Source: Pseudonocardia sp. DSM 110487 (GTDB taxonomy: Bacteria > Actinomycetota > Actinomycetes > Mycobacteriales > Pseudonocardiaceae). Taken from it: a stretch of 64,000 nt of DNA. This document shows positions 1 to 8,462 of this stretch, one piece after another (position 1 is the stretch's first letter; each line of letters begins with the position of its first letter). Where the stretch lies: positions 1,116,001 through 1,180,000 of the forward strand of contig NZ_CP080521.1 of the NCBI RefSeq assembly GCF_019468565.1, read 5' to 3'. The notes under the pieces were generated by a model. That model was not told the origin of the DNA, ran no database searches, and saw only the letters and a program-made list of their open reading frames with translations. The translations under genes and the position numbers were made by a program.

Positions 1-456
1 ACGATCGGCGGGCTGCTGCTCGCCTACGGGCTCGGCGCGATCGTCGGCAACGCGTGGGGCGGCCGGGCCACCGACCGCTTCGGCAGCGTCCCGACGCTCT
101 TCGCCACGATCGCCGGCTTCGTCATCATGATCGCCACGCTGCCGCTGACGGCGACGACCGCGGTGGGCGCGGCGGTGGCCCTTTTCGTGTGGAGCGTGTT
201 CACCTGGTCGTTCAACCCGCCGGTGCAGAGTCTGCTTCTGGAGCTGGCCCCGGCAGGCGGCATGGTCCTGTCGCTCAACGCCTCGGCGATCTACCTCGGC
301 ATGGGCCTCGCCGGGGTGCTCGGCGGCGCCGTGATCGGCACCGTCGGGGTGCTCGCCCTCCCGGGGGTGGGCGCGGCGCTGGGCCTGGTGGTCGTCGGGC
401 TGATGCTCTCGCTGCGGGCAGGCGCCCGTCGCGAGCCCGCGCTCGCGGCCGACTGA
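1..456 (+). CDS. MFS transporter, C-terminal part (gene starts before window)
   Basis: Only about the last 151 residues are visible. They are strongly hydrophobic and fold into roughly five membrane helices. An early cytoplasmic loop, GNAWGGRATDRFGSVP, resembles the G-x3-D-R-x-G signature of major facilitator transporters. The sequence then runs through VFTWSFNPPVQSLLLELAP and glycine-rich helices typical of the C-terminal half of drug/arabinose-efflux type (DHA-like) members. The family moves small molecules across the inner membrane using the proton gradient; the substrate cannot be read here. The frame ends with TGA at 454-456, directly before the convergent pterin dehydratase gene. Confidence 0.8.
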   Translation, partial: TIGGLLLAYGLGAIVGNAWGGRATDRFGSVPTLFATIAGFVIMIATLPLTATTAVGAAVALFVWSVFTWSFNPPVQSLLLELAPAGGMVLSLNASAIYLGMGLAGVLGGAVIGTVGVLALPGVGAALGLVVVGLMLSLRAGARREPALAAD

Positions 457-459
457 ACC

Positions 460-756
460 TCAGGCGTTGGCCGCGTCGATCTCCTGCGAGATCGTCGCGG
501 CCAACGCTACGTCCAGCTCGGTGACACCGCCCGCCGAGTGGGTGGAGCAGCGGAACGTGAGCGTGCGCCAACGGATGTCGATGTCGGGGTGGTGGTCGCG
601 CTCCTCCGCGGTCGCGGCGACCCGGTCCACCACCGCGATCGCCACGGGGAACGACGGCAGCTCCGCTGTGCGCACGAGGGCTTCGTCCTCGCGCTGCCAG
701 CCGGGGAGGTCCCCGAGAGCGGCCGCGATCTCGGCGTCTTCCAGCAACCTGGGCAT
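460..756 (-). CDS. 4a-hydroxytetrahydrobiopterin dehydratase (PCD/DCoH family)
   Basis: A 98-residue protein, the usual length for pterin-4a-carbinolamine dehydratases. The family signature is present: HHPDID at about 55-60 and THSAGGVTELD at about 72-82, which hold the active-site histidines. The reaction dehydrates 4a-hydroxytetrahydropterins after aromatic amino acid hydroxylation. In bacteria without such hydroxylases its role is less clear (molybdopterin or pterin salvage has been proposed for the family). The ATG at 756 is chosen because the family normally starts a few residues before LLEDAEI. It follows the ABC permease by 14 bp on the same strand, so it may be the last gene of that transcript, and it converges on the MFS gene. 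Confidence 0.88.
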   Translation of the reverse strand: MPRLLEDAEIAAALGDLPGWQREDEALVRTAELPSFPVAIAVVDRVAATAEERDHHPDIDIRWRTLTFRCSTHSAGGVTELDVALAATISQEIDAANA

Positions 757-770
757 GACGCCATCTTGCG

Positions 771-1619
771 CTAGGCGTCGCGGCGGAGCATCCGGAACAC
801 GGTGAGGCCCGCCCCCACCGCCAGGTAGCAGACGGCGCGCAGGGTGCTCGACAGCAGCCCGTCGGTGGGCATCGGGTCGCGAAGTACGTCGGCGCTCGCG
901 GTCCAGCCGGTGGTGAGCAGGTAGGGCTGCAGCCACTCCAGCGCGGGAATGGCGGACAGCACCCCGAACACGATCAACCCGCCGAGTACCGAGGCGATCA
1001 CCACCGACGGGTGCTCGGTGAGCGCCGAGACGGCGAGTGCCACCGCGCCGACCGCGGCCAGCTGGCCGATCGTCCAGGCCACGACCAGCGCGATCCGCCC
1101 GAGCGCGTCGCTCAGACCGAGGGTGGTGCCCGAGAGCGTGACGAGCTGGCCCTCGGGGCGGCCAACGACCACCATCCCCGCGACGACGCCCACCACCGCG
1201 AGCGCCAGCACGGCGAGGGTCGCGACCACGAGCACGCCGAACGCCTTCATGCCCACCAGCCGCAGCCGCCCGACCGGTGCGAGCAGGAGCCCGCGCAGGG
1301 TGCCCTGCGCGGCCTCGCCCGCGATCGCGTCCGCCGCCACCATCGCGACGGCCAGCGGCAGCAGCAGCGCGAGGGACACCGTGATCGCGACGACCGGCAG
1401 CATCAGCCCGTTGCCCGTGACGGCGCCGATCAGGCCTTGACCGGTGCCGTCGGCCACCGCCACCCCGATCGAGATCAGCACGGGGACGAGTGCGAACACG
1501 CCGAGCATCACGAGCGTCCTGGGGCGGCGCAGCACCCAGCCCACCTCCGCGCCGAGCAGCCGGCCCACCGAGACGCCGCGCGGCGTGTCGACGCTCGGGA
1601 GCGTGGCGGTGGCCGTCAC
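771..1619 (-). CDS. ABC-2 type transporter permease
   Basis: A 282-residue polytopic membrane protein with about six hydrophobic segments, beginning near residue 35 (TLVMLGVFALVPVLISIGVA). The large extracytoplasmic stretch after the first helix and the run of glycine/alanine/valine helices are typical of ABC-2 family exporter permeases. It lies 73 bp downstream of the ATP-binding subunit on the same strand and should form the membrane half of that exporter. The substrate is unknown; relatives export drugs, lipids or antibiotics. The start is the first ATG after the intergenic gap, with no better candidate before the hydrophobic core. Confidence 0.85.
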   Translation of the reverse strand: MTATATLPSVDTPRGVSVGRLLGAEVGWVLRRPRTLVMLGVFALVPVLISIGVAVADGTGQGLIGAVTGNGLMLPVVAITVSLALLLPLAVAMVAADAIAGEAAQGTLRGLLLAPVGRLRLVGMKAFGVLVVATLAVLALAVVGVVAGMVVVGRPEGQLVTLSGTTLGLSDALGRIALVVAWTIGQLAAVGAVALAVSALTEHPSVVIASVLGGLIVFGVLSAIPALEWLQPYLLTTGWTASADVLRDPMPTDGLLSSTLRAVCYLAVGAGLTVFRMLRRDA

Positions 1620-1692
1620 GGGGACTCCTCGCCGGCGCTCGTCGGCGCCATGCCGGGCCGTGCTGTGCTCAATGGCGACCTCGCGGGCTCGG

Positions 1693-2673
1693 TCATGACG
1701 GCTCCTCGGTGAGTCGGGCGAAGAGCTCTTCCAGGTTGGTGCGGCTGCGGCGGGCCTCGTGCACGGCGACGCCCGCGCGCACGAGCAGCGCGATCAGCTC
1801 GGGTGCCGGCGGGCCGTCGTCGCCCACGACAACGGCCTGCTCCTCCGAGCTGGTGCGCTCGGCCCGGTAGGCCGTGGCGCCCGCGCCGCGCAGCGTGCGC
1901 AGCGCCATGTCGATGTCAGGGGTGGCGATGACGAGCCCGGTGGTCCCCGCCGCGAGCAGGGTGCGAAGCTCGCCCGCCGCGACGAGCGAGCCCGCCTGGA
2001 GGACGGCGACGTGCGTGCAGGTGGCCTCGACCTCGGCGAGCAGGTGCGAGGACACGATGACGGTGGTGCCCGCGGCGTGCAGCTCGGCGATGATCCGCCG
2101 CACGTCGCGGGTGCCTGCCGGGTCGAGCCCGTTGGTCGGCTCGTCGAGCACGACCAGCCTGCGCGGCAGCAGCAGCACCGCCGCGAGGCCAAGACGCTGC
2201 TTCATGCCGAGCGAGTAGCCCCGGTAACGGCGGTCGGCGGCGTCGGACAGCCCGACGCGCTTCAGTGCCACGTCAACCGCGCCCGCGATCTCGCGCCGGC
2301 CGAGCAGCGGCTCCATGGTCGCCACCCGGCGCAGGTTCTCCCGCCCGCTCATGAACGGGTGGAAGCCGGGGCCCTCGACGAGCGCGCCGACGTGGGGGAG
2401 CGCGCGGTCGATGCCGTCGGGCACCGGCTGCCCGAGTAGTTCGGCCGAGCCCGAGGTGGGCCGGGTGAGGCCCAGCAGCATCCGGATCAGCGTGGTCTTG
2501 CCGGAACCGTTCGGGCCGAGCATCCCGAGCACGGAGCCCGCGGGGACGTCGAGGTCGATGCCGTCCACCGCGACGGTGCGGCCGAACTCCTTGCGCAACC
2601 CGATCGCCCGCGCGGCGATCGCCGCTACGGGAGCGGCGCCCGCCGGAGCGGGCGCCGCGTCCACAGATGGCAT
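1693..2673 (-). CDS. ABC transporter ATP-binding protein (ABC-2 exporter partner)
   Basis: A 326-residue nucleotide-binding subunit. Walker A GPNGSGKTT is at about 53-61, the signature YSLGMKQRLGLA follows around the middle, and Walker B/D-loop LVVLDEPTNGLDPAG comes next. The switch histidine lies in VIVSSHLL. A C-terminal extension of about 90 residues is typical of the CcmA/DrrA-like group. It pairs with the downstream permease (771-1619). ATG at 2673 is given as start, but a GTG at 2682 overlaps the stop codon of the upstream gene as GTGA. Translational coupling from that GTG is equally possible and would add three residues. Confidence 0.9.
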   Translation of the reverse strand: MPSVDAAPAPAGAAPVAAIAARAIGLRKEFGRTVAVDGIDLDVPAGSVLGMLGPNGSGKTTLIRMLLGLTRPTSGSAELLGQPVPDGIDRALPHVGALVEGPGFHPFMSGRENLRRVATMEPLLGRREIAGAVDVALKRVGLSDAADRRYRGYSLGMKQRLGLAAVLLLPRRLVVLDEPTNGLDPAGTRDVRRIIAELHAAGTTVIVSSHLLAEVEATCTHVAVLQAGSLVAAGELRTLLAAGTTGLVIATPDIDMALRTLRGAGATAYRAERTSSEEQAVVVGDDGPPAPELIALLVRAGVAVHEARRSRTNLEELFARLTEEPS

Positions 2674-2678
2674 GGCCG

Positions 2679-3686
2679 TCACCGGGCCAGCGCCTCGGTG
2701 AGCACCTGCTCGGGCACGGCTCCGGCGGCGATCCGGCCGTCGTCGGTGACGATCACGCTCGCCACGGCGCTCGTGATCAGCCTCCCGCTGCCCCATGGTC
2801 CGTTGATCGGCCGGCCCAGCTCGGCGAGATCGGGGAGGCGTTCGGGGTGCTCGGCGTCCGGTCCCGGGGCGGCGGCCACGAGGACAGTGTCCCAGCCGTC
2901 TCCCACCATCGCCGGTTCGGCGTGCCCTTCGGGCCGCCGAGCGTCCTCCACGGTGGCCCCTGGCGGAGGCGTGAACCGGAACAGCTCCGGATCCTGGGGG
3001 CCGAACGAGATATCGGTGAACCCGATCTGCAGTGCGGGATCGGCTGATCCCGTGGCGAGCACGGTGAGCCGCAGCGGCATCCGGTGCTCGGCGTCGACGG
3101 CCACCCGGACCTCCCGCAGGAGCGTGCGCTCCGACGAGGCAGGCGCGAGGACCAGGTCGTAGGCCGGGCGGCCCGCGACCTCCGACGTGCCGTCCACGCT
3201 GGTGACGCTCGTGGGCCGCAGCCTGGCGAGTGCCTCGGCCGCCATGGCGCCCGGGTCGGCGTTCGCCGCGTCGCGCTCGTGCTCACCCTGGGGGATCCGC
3301 CGCACGGTGCGGTCCTCCGAGTTCCACGACCAGAACGTCTCGCCGTCCGACACGAGCGTGCGTTCACCCGTCTCGGTGGGAAGCTGGGCGCGGCCGCGGC
3401 GATCGCCGTCCGACCAGATGCGCCCCGCGCTCGTGCCGTTCGCCGCCTGCGGCAGGCCGGGCAACGCCGGCAGCCCGAGCCCGTTCTCCAGCTCGATGGC
3501 GCCCGCGAGCGGCTGCGGATCACGCGCCAACACCGACCGGACCAGCTCCTCAGGGTCGACGGGCGGGAGCGCGGGCTGCGCGCCCGCACCCGCCGGAACC
3601 GCCAGCAGGCCCAGCCCCACCGCGCCCGCCACCGCGATGCCGGCGGCGGCCGTGCGTCCCAACCTGTTGCTGCGCGCGGTGGCCAT
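2679..3686 (-). CDS. Secreted LolA/RseB-like protein
   Basis: A 335-residue protein with a signal peptide (about residues 1-36: basic start, AAAGIAVAGAVGLGLL, cleavage near AGAQP). There is no lipobox Cys. The mature part has the beta-rich pattern of the LolA/LppX/RseB fold: GRIWSDGDRRGRAQLPTE, TLVSDGETFWSWNSEDRTV, then YDLVLAPAS with VRVAVDAEHRMPLRLTV. Actinobacterial proteins of this type (LolA-like/DUF2092) bind lipids or sense envelope damage. It is divergent from an OmpR-type response regulator gene and its stop overlaps the possible GTG start of the ABC ATPase. This suggests one unit: envelope lipid or drug sensing plus export under that two-component system. The fold call is firm; the ligand is unknown. 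Confidence 0.75.
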   Translation of the reverse strand: MATARSNRLGRTAAAGIAVAGAVGLGLLAVPAGAGAQPALPPVDPEELVRSVLARDPQPLAGAIELENGLGLPALPGLPQAANGTSAGRIWSDGDRRGRAQLPTETGERTLVSDGETFWSWNSEDRTVRRIPQGEHERDAANADPGAMAAEALARLRPTSVTSVDGTSEVAGRPAYDLVLAPASSERTLLREVRVAVDAEHRMPLRLTVLATGSADPALQIGFTDISFGPQDPELFRFTPPPGATVEDARRPEGHAEPAMVGDGWDTVLVAAAPGPDAEHPERLPDLAELGRPINGPWGSGRLITSAVASVIVTDDGRIAAGAVPEQVLTEALAR

Positions 3687-3710
3687 GGGGCATAGCGTGA
3701 CGGACGCGCG

Positions 3711-3726
3711 CTGAGAGTGTTCTGAG
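3711..3726 (+). promoter_or_regulatory. CTGAG direct repeats, candidate response-regulator site
   Basis: Two CTGAG pentamers start at 3711 and 3722, exactly 11 bp apart. On the other strand they read CTCAG-N6-CTCAG. OmpR/PhoB-family regulators typically bind direct repeats with 11-bp spacing, and CTCAG-type half-sites are reported for mycobacterial MprA (from memory). The site lies in the 74-bp divergent gap between the LolA-like gene (3686) and the response regulator (3761). The inference is autoregulation by the regulator encoded at 3761. Confidence 0.4.
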
Positions 3727-3760
3727 GTGTGCGGATAGAGCTACGGGTAGCGTCCGCCGA

Positions 3761-4444
3761 GTGGCGCGCGTGCTTGTGGTCGACGACGAGCCGGGCATCC
3801 GGACGGCGGTCGCGCGCGGCCTGACGGCCGAGGGAATGGAGGTCGTCGCGGTTGGCGACGGCCACTCGGGGTTGCAGGCCGCCCTCACGGGGAGCTTCGA
3901 CGCCGTCGTGCTCGACATCATCCTCCCGGGGCTCTCCGGATACCGGGTGCTCGAGCAGCTGCGGGCCGCCGGGGTGGACACGCCGGTGCTGCTGCTCTCG
4001 GCGAAGGACGGCGAGTTCGACCAGGCCGACGGGCTCGACCTGGGCGCCGACGGCTACCTCGTCAAGCCGTTCGCGTTCGTCGTGCTGGTGGCGCAGCTGC
4101 GGGCCATGCTCCGCCGCCGGGACGCGGCGCTCGGCCGCACCGGTCAGCGCGTCCGGCTCGGGCCGCTGCTCGTCGACCCGGCAGCGCGCTCCGTGAGCTG
4201 GCACGGCGACGTCGTGGAGCTCTCGCCCCGCGAGTTCGCGCTGCTGCACGCGCTCGCCAGCCGGCCGGACACCGCGGTCGCCAAGGACGAGCTCCTGCGC
4301 CTCGTGTGGGGCGACGAGCAGGCCGCCAGCCGCAACGTCGTCGAGGTCTACGTCGGCTACGTGCGGCGCAAGCTCGACGGGGTGGGCGCGGGCCACGTGC
4401 TCAAGACCGTCCGCGGCTACGGGTACATCGTCGAGTCACCGTGA
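3761..4444 (+). CDS. OmpR/PhoB-family response regulator
   Basis: A 227-residue regulator. The receiver domain (1-120) has the acidic pair D8-D9, phosphoacceptor D52 in VVLDIILPG and K102 in YLVKPF. A linker is followed by a winged-helix DNA-binding domain (about 130-225) with ELSPREFALLHALASRPD and NVVEVYVGYVRRKLDG. This matches MprA/PrrA-like actinobacterial regulators. GTG at 3761 starts directly on VARVLVVDDE, as usual for the family. The stop overlaps the kinase start as GTGA (4441-4444), so the pair is translationally coupled. CTGAG direct repeats 35-50 bp upstream suggest autoregulation. Confidence 0.95.
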   Translation: MARVLVVDDEPGIRTAVARGLTAEGMEVVAVGDGHSGLQAALTGSFDAVVLDIILPGLSGYRVLEQLRAAGVDTPVLLLSAKDGEFDQADGLDLGADGYLVKPFAFVVLVAQLRAMLRRRDAALGRTGQRVRLGPLLVDPAARSVSWHGDVVELSPREFALLHALASRPDTAVAKDELLRLVWGDEQAASRNVVEVYVGYVRRKLDGVGAGHVLKTVRGYGYIVESP

Positions 4445-5811
4445 AGCTCCGGCAGTGGTGGTCGGCCCGGCCGCTGCGGCTGCGGATCACGCTCGTGGTC
4501 GGGTGCGTCGCGCTGGTCGGCATGCTCGCGCTGAGCCGGCTCGGCGTCAGCATGCTGTACGAGACGATGCTCGGCGCGGCCGACGCAGAGCTGCGCACCG
4601 ACGCACGGGCCGTGGCCGAGCAGCTGGCGGCCGGGACACCTCCCGGTCAGGTCCGCCGGTTCGAGCTGCGTGTCGTCGACACGTCCGGGGTGCCCGTCGA
4701 CGGTGGCCCCGCACTGCCGTTGCGGCTCGACCAGATCCGCGCGCTCGCGGCGGGCGACGCGTTCGTCGTCGGTGACTTCCGTGAGCTACGCCGCTGGCTC
4801 GCCGTGCCCGCCGTGATGCCGGACGGCTCGCCGCGGCTCGTCGTCGTGACGTCGGACCTCGTGGGCGGGGCGATCCTGCTGGCGAACGCGGCCGTCGGCT
4901 TCGTCGTCGGTGCGCTGGTCGTCGCCGCCGTGGTCGCGCTCGCGGCGTGGGCCGCCACCCGGGCCGCCCTGCGTCCCGTCGACCGGATGCGCCTGGCCGC
5001 CGCGGCACTCCCGCCGGGGGAACGCCTGCCGGTGCCGGGTGCCCAGGACGAGCTGCGCGCGCTCGCCGAGGAGTTCAACGCCCTGCTCGCCCGGCGCGAC
5101 GAGGCGGTGGCCCGGCTCGAGCGGTTCACCGGCGACGCAGCCCACGAGCTGCGCTCCCCGGTGGCGGCGATCCGGGCGCAGGCGGAGGTGGCCGTCGCCC
5201 ACCCCGATCCCGACCTGACGGACGAGACGCTGCGCGCGGTCGTCGACGAGGCCACCCGGCTCACCACGTTGCTCTCCGACCTGCTCGCCCTCGCCCGTGC
5301 CGACGCCGGGCAGCGCCCGCCTCCCCAGCCGGTGGACCTCGTGGCCGCCGCGCAGGCCGCCATCGCCCGCGCCGGTGGCGGGCCCGGCTGCGGCCGCATC
5401 GACGATCCGGTGCTGCAGCTCGTGGCGCCCACCCCGGCCGAGGTCGGGGCGAGCCCGTCGGAGGTCGCACTGGTGCTGGACAACCTCGTGTCCAACGCGC
5501 GGCGCTATGCCCGGTCGCTGGTGCGGATCAGCATCCTGCCTGCGGGCCGGGTGGTCCGGCTGCTCGTCGAGGACGACGGGCCGGGCATCCCGGCCGCCGA
5601 TCGCGAGCGGATCTTCGACCGGTTCGTGCGGCTCTCGCCGGAGGGTGGCGGCGGGGCGGGGCTGGGGCTGGCGCTCGTCACCGCCCTCGTGCACGGCCGC
5701 GGTGGCGTCGTCTCGGCCGGTGCCACGCCGACCGGCGGCGGACGCATCGAGGTGCGCTGGCCCACGCTGAACAGCCGGACGAGTAGCAGCGGGCCCGACA
5801 CACCACGCTGA
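4441..5811 (+). CDS. Sensor histidine kinase partner of the OmpR-type regulator
   Basis: A 456-residue membrane kinase. A first helix lies at about 14-34 and a second at about 140-168, enclosing a periplasmic loop of roughly 100 residues. A HAMP linker (PVDRMRLAAAALPPGERLPV) follows. The HisKA H-box is FTGDAAHELRSPVAA with phosphoacceptor His near 235; the N-box is DNLVSNARRYA near 347; the G-boxes are DDGPGIP and GGAGLGLALV. GTG at 4441 is chosen for its overlap with the regulator stop. The small loop suggests sensing of membrane state or a partner such as the LolA-like protein, but this is inference. Confidence 0.93.
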   Translation: MKLRQWWSARPLRLRITLVVGCVALVGMLALSRLGVSMLYETMLGAADAELRTDARAVAEQLAAGTPPGQVRRFELRVVDTSGVPVDGGPALPLRLDQIRALAAGDAFVVGDFRELRRWLAVPAVMPDGSPRLVVVTSDLVGGAILLANAAVGFVVGALVVAAVVALAAWAATRAALRPVDRMRLAAAALPPGERLPVPGAQDELRALAEEFNALLARRDEAVARLERFTGDAAHELRSPVAAIRAQAEVAVAHPDPDLTDETLRAVVDEATRLTTLLSDLLALARADAGQRPPPQPVDLVAAAQAAIARAGGGPGCGRIDDPVLQLVAPTPAEVGASPSEVALVLDNLVSNARRYARSLVRISILPAGRVVRLLVEDDGPGIPAADRERIFDRFVRLSPEGGGGAGLGLALVTALVHGRGGVVSAGATPTGGGRIEVRWPTLNSRTSSSGPDTPR

Positions 5812-5829
5812 GTCCGCCACGCCGCGTCC

Positions 5830-5879
5830 GGTGGTCTCGATACGGGCCGGCGCTGGGGCGCCGGCCCTACTCGACCACC
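5830..5879. repeat. Near-palindromic 50-bp element ending in CTACTCGACCACC
   Basis: The inner stem is GGGCCGGCGC (5844-5853) paired with GCGCCGGCCC (5858-5867) around a 4-nt loop. The outer arms are GGTGGTC (5830-5836) and GACCACC (5873-5879). A second right half-element, nearly identical over 29 bp, follows at 5887-5915. It lies between the convergent kinase and DivIVA-like genes and would work as a bidirectional terminator. The CTACTCGACC core recurs in the palindrome at 62623-62650. Confidence 0.7.
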
Positions 5880-5886
5880 GGGAGTG

Positions 5887-5915
5887 CTGGGGCGCCGGCC
5901 CTGCTCGACCACCGG
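5887..5915. repeat. Second half-copy of the CTACTCGACCACC element
   Basis: Positions 5887-5915 repeat 5853-5881 with one difference (A to G), but lack the left arm. Either a partial duplication or the remnant of a second palindrome. Confidence 0.6.
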
Positions 5916-5924
5916 CCGGGTGTG

Positions 5925-7244
5925 TCAGGGGTAGCGGCGCGGGGGTGCCACCTGCTGGTCCTGCTCCTCGGCCGGGATGCGGGACGGGCCAGGCACGTCC
6001 GAGGCCTCCGGGTCGCGAGGCGGGATCCGCATCGGCTGTGCGCGGGGCCCGTCGGTCGGGACGAGTCCGAGTTCGGCCAGCCCGGACTGGGTCTGCTCGA
6101 GCACGGCGCCCGGCATCGGCTCCGCCGCGCCCATCTGGGGCGCCGGGAACGAACCGGGCTGGACCGGCCAGCCGGGCGGCACCGCGAGCGCGGGAAGCGA
6201 CGGCGGGGCGAGCGGCTGCTCGGCCCGGTGCTGCCCGCCGGACTCGGTGATGGCCGCGTCGGGGGAGACTGGTGCCGCGGGTTCGACGGGCACCGGTCCC
6301 GAGCTGGGCGGCATCTGGTCGACCGCCATCACAGGATGCTGGGCGGGCGGCTGCTGGACGGCAGGTGCCGTCCGCTGGTCGGACCCGTTCGCGGAGCCCG
6401 CGTCACCGTTGCCCGCCGCCCGTCCCTCGGGGATGGCCCTGTCGAGCAGCTGACGGCTCGTGTCGAGCTGCGCGGCGAGGTGGAGCCGCAGCTCCTGGAG
6501 GTCGTCGACCTCGCGCTGGGCGTCCTCGACGGTCTGCCGCACCGCTTCCTTCGCATCCGAGAGGACCGTGCGGGCCTGCTCGTCGGCCTCGTCCATCACG
6601 CGACGGGCGCTGCGCATCGCCTCGGTCTGCAGCTTCGCGAGCTGTGCCATCGCCTCGCGGCAGCGCAGCGCGAGGACCTGGCGGAACTCCTCGTCGGCCG
6701 TGGCGCGCCGGGCCGCGGCCTCGTCGTCGAGGCGGGTGCGCTCCACGGCGGCCTCGCGGCGCATCCGCTCGAGTTCCTCCTCGTCACGGGGGCCGCGCAG
6801 CTCCGCCTCGTCGAAGCCGAAGCCCTCGGGGCCGCCCGCCTCGGAACCGACGGAGGCGATGATCTCCGCGGCGTGTGCGGCTGCCTGGGCGGACGCGTCG
6901 GCGCGCAGGCCGCTGAACTCCTGTTTGGCCATGCGCAGCATCACCTGCAGCCGCTCGTTCATGCTGTCGATGGTGTCCGGCGGCCCGGCCAGCACCCGCA
7001 GCTCCCCGCGCAACCGCTCGATCTCGGCGTTCGCGGCGTCCAGCTCCTTGCGGCAGGACGCGAGCTGCTGACCGAGCTGGGCGGCCTGCTCGGCGGCAGC
7101 GGCGCGGTCGGCGGCGAGGATCGTGGTCTCGGCGTCGACGCGGCTGAGGTGATACGCGACCTGGTCCGGGTCGTAACCACGGCGTACGACGGCGAACGCA
7201 GGGGTGGCGATCGGCGGCTGCTCGGCTGGAGCCATGTCGATCAC
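5925..7244 (-). CDS. DivIVA/Wag31-like coiled-coil protein
   Basis: A 439-residue protein. An N-terminal DivIVA-type segment (AFAVVRRGYDPDQVAYHLSRVD, about 17-38) is followed by long heptad-rich coiled coils (about 40-105 and 155-290). A proline/glutamine-rich unstructured tail makes up the last 140 residues. The RGYDPDQV pattern matches the RGYD start of actinobacterial DivIVA-domain proteins, which mark negatively curved membrane and organise polar growth. This one is not the main Wag31, which is shorter and sits in the dcw cluster. An alternative ATG lies three codons in (7235). It converges on the histidine kinase gene, separated by the palindromic element. Confidence 0.75.
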   Translation of the reverse strand: MIDMAPAEQPPIATPAFAVVRRGYDPDQVAYHLSRVDAETTILAADRAAAAEQAAQLGQQLASCRKELDAANAEIERLRGELRVLAGPPDTIDSMNERLQVMLRMAKQEFSGLRADASAQAAAHAAEIIASVGSEAGGPEGFGFDEAELRGPRDEEELERMRREAAVERTRLDDEAAARRATADEEFRQVLALRCREAMAQLAKLQTEAMRSARRVMDEADEQARTVLSDAKEAVRQTVEDAQREVDDLQELRLHLAAQLDTSRQLLDRAIPEGRAAGNGDAGSANGSDQRTAPAVQQPPAQHPVMAVDQMPPSSGPVPVEPAAPVSPDAAITESGGQHRAEQPLAPPSLPALAVPPGWPVQPGSFPAPQMGAAEPMPGAVLEQTQSGLAELGLVPTDGPRAQPMRIPPRDPEASDVPGPSRIPAEEQDQQVAPPRRYP

Positions 7245-7356
7245 GGTACGAGCGGCATGCCGCCGCGGTCGCCAGTCCCACGGCTATTTCACCTGGTCGT
7301 GAGCGGGATTCGCGCCCCAACAGTGATCGTTCAGCGGACGCTGACACGATCGGGAG

Positions 7357-8229
7357 GTGCCCGTACTGCGGTCGACCGTGCTGATTGACGCCCCGCGGCG
7401 CACCGTCGCAGGCCTGCTGCGCGACGCCGAGGTGTCGGCGGAGGCGATGCGCCGCTGCGGCCACCGGTTCGCGGCGGCAGGCCGGCTGGTGTGTCTCGGC
7501 GAGACCGTCCGGTTCGGGGTGCGCGTGGCGCCCGGCGTCCGGGTGCCGCTGCGCACCCGGATCACGGCGGTGTCGCCTGCCGGACTCGAGTCCGTGCTGG
7601 TGGCCGGGCCGCTGCGCGCGTTGAGCCACCGCACCACGCTGACCGAGACCGCGGCGGGCACGCTCCTGCTCGACGAGGTCGGTTGGACGTCGCCGCTCGG
7701 CCCGCTCGGCCGCGTCGGCGACGTGGTACTCGGACGCAGGCTCGTGCTGCGGCTGCTGGCCGCGCGTACGGAAGCGCTGGTCGAGCGGGTGGCAGAGGTC
7801 GCGGGCCGGCCGGTCGTCGTCGCCACCGCCCTGCTGCGCGACGGTGCCGTGCTCGCCGCCCAGCGCACCCGGCCTCCCGAGCTCGCCGGGCGCTGGGAGC
7901 TGCCGGGCGGCCGCGTGGAGCGGGGAGAGACCGAGGTCGACGCGGTGGTGCGCGAGCTGCGGGAGGAGCTGGGCGCCGAGGTCCGCGTGACCGGACGGCT
8001 CGGCACCGACCTGCCGCTCACCGACGTGCTGCTGCGCGTGCACACCGCGGAACTGGCCCCCGGCAGCCCCGAGCCGAAGCCGCTGGAGCACGCGGCCCTG
8101 CGCTGGGTGGACGCGGCCGACGTCCCCGGTGTCGACTGGGTGCCCGCCGACCGCGCGGTGGCCGCCGACCTCGTGGCCCTCCTCCGGAAGGGGACGTCGG
8201 CTACCCCTGGCGACACCGAGGCCCGCTGA
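7357..8229 (+). CDS. SRPBCC - Nudix hydrolase fusion protein
   Basis: A 290-residue two-domain protein. Residues 1-140 look like a polyketide cyclase/SRPBCC ligand-binding fold (VLIDAPRRTVAGLLRD, VRVPLRTRITAVSPAGLES, LLDEVGWTSPLGPLGRVGD). Residues about 150-280 are a Nudix domain resembling MutT-type (deoxy)nucleotide pyrophosphohydrolases. The Nudix box is complete at about 185-206, G-RVERG-E-7-RELREELG, with the metal-binding REXXEE core. Nudix enzymes hydrolyse nucleoside diphosphates linked to another moiety. The GTG at 7357 directly abuts GGGAG, which is too close for a normal ribosome site, so the start may be GTG 7378 or leaderless. Confidence 0.85.
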   Translation: MPVLRSTVLIDAPRRTVAGLLRDAEVSAEAMRRCGHRFAAAGRLVCLGETVRFGVRVAPGVRVPLRTRITAVSPAGLESVLVAGPLRALSHRTTLTETAAGTLLLDEVGWTSPLGPLGRVGDVVLGRRLVLRLLAARTEALVERVAEVAGRPVVVATALLRDGAVLAAQRTRPPELAGRWELPGGRVERGETEVDAVVRELREELGAEVRVTGRLGTDLPLTDVLLRVHTAELAPGSPEPKPLEHAALRWVDAADVPGVDWVPADRAVAADLVALLRKGTSATPGDTEAR

Positions 8230-8249
8230 GCGAGGCCCGCGCACACCGA

Positions 8250-8273
8250 TTCCGCCCACGCGACCCGTCGACG
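8250..8273 (-). repeat. Dispersed intergenic repeat, partial copy
   Basis: Matches the reverse complement of part of 36564-36598 over 24 bp with three mismatches (core CCGCCCACG then CACCC-like and TCGACG). It runs into the perfect palindrome ACCCGTCGACGGGT at 8263-8276. It lies 20 bp downstream of the Nudix fusion gene. Confidence 0.5.
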
Positions 8274-8462
8274 GGTGGCGTCGGCCGACAACCGGTGCGT
8301 GACCGGAGACCGGGTGCGCGACGGCTCCGGCCACAGGCCGGTTCACCCGATACCGGCAGGTCAGAGCAGTGATCAAGGGCTGATGGTAGCGATCGAAGAT
8401 CATCTAGCGACCATCTCGCCTTGATCGCCGCATTGGCCCCGGAATGGCGACTTGATCAGCAG

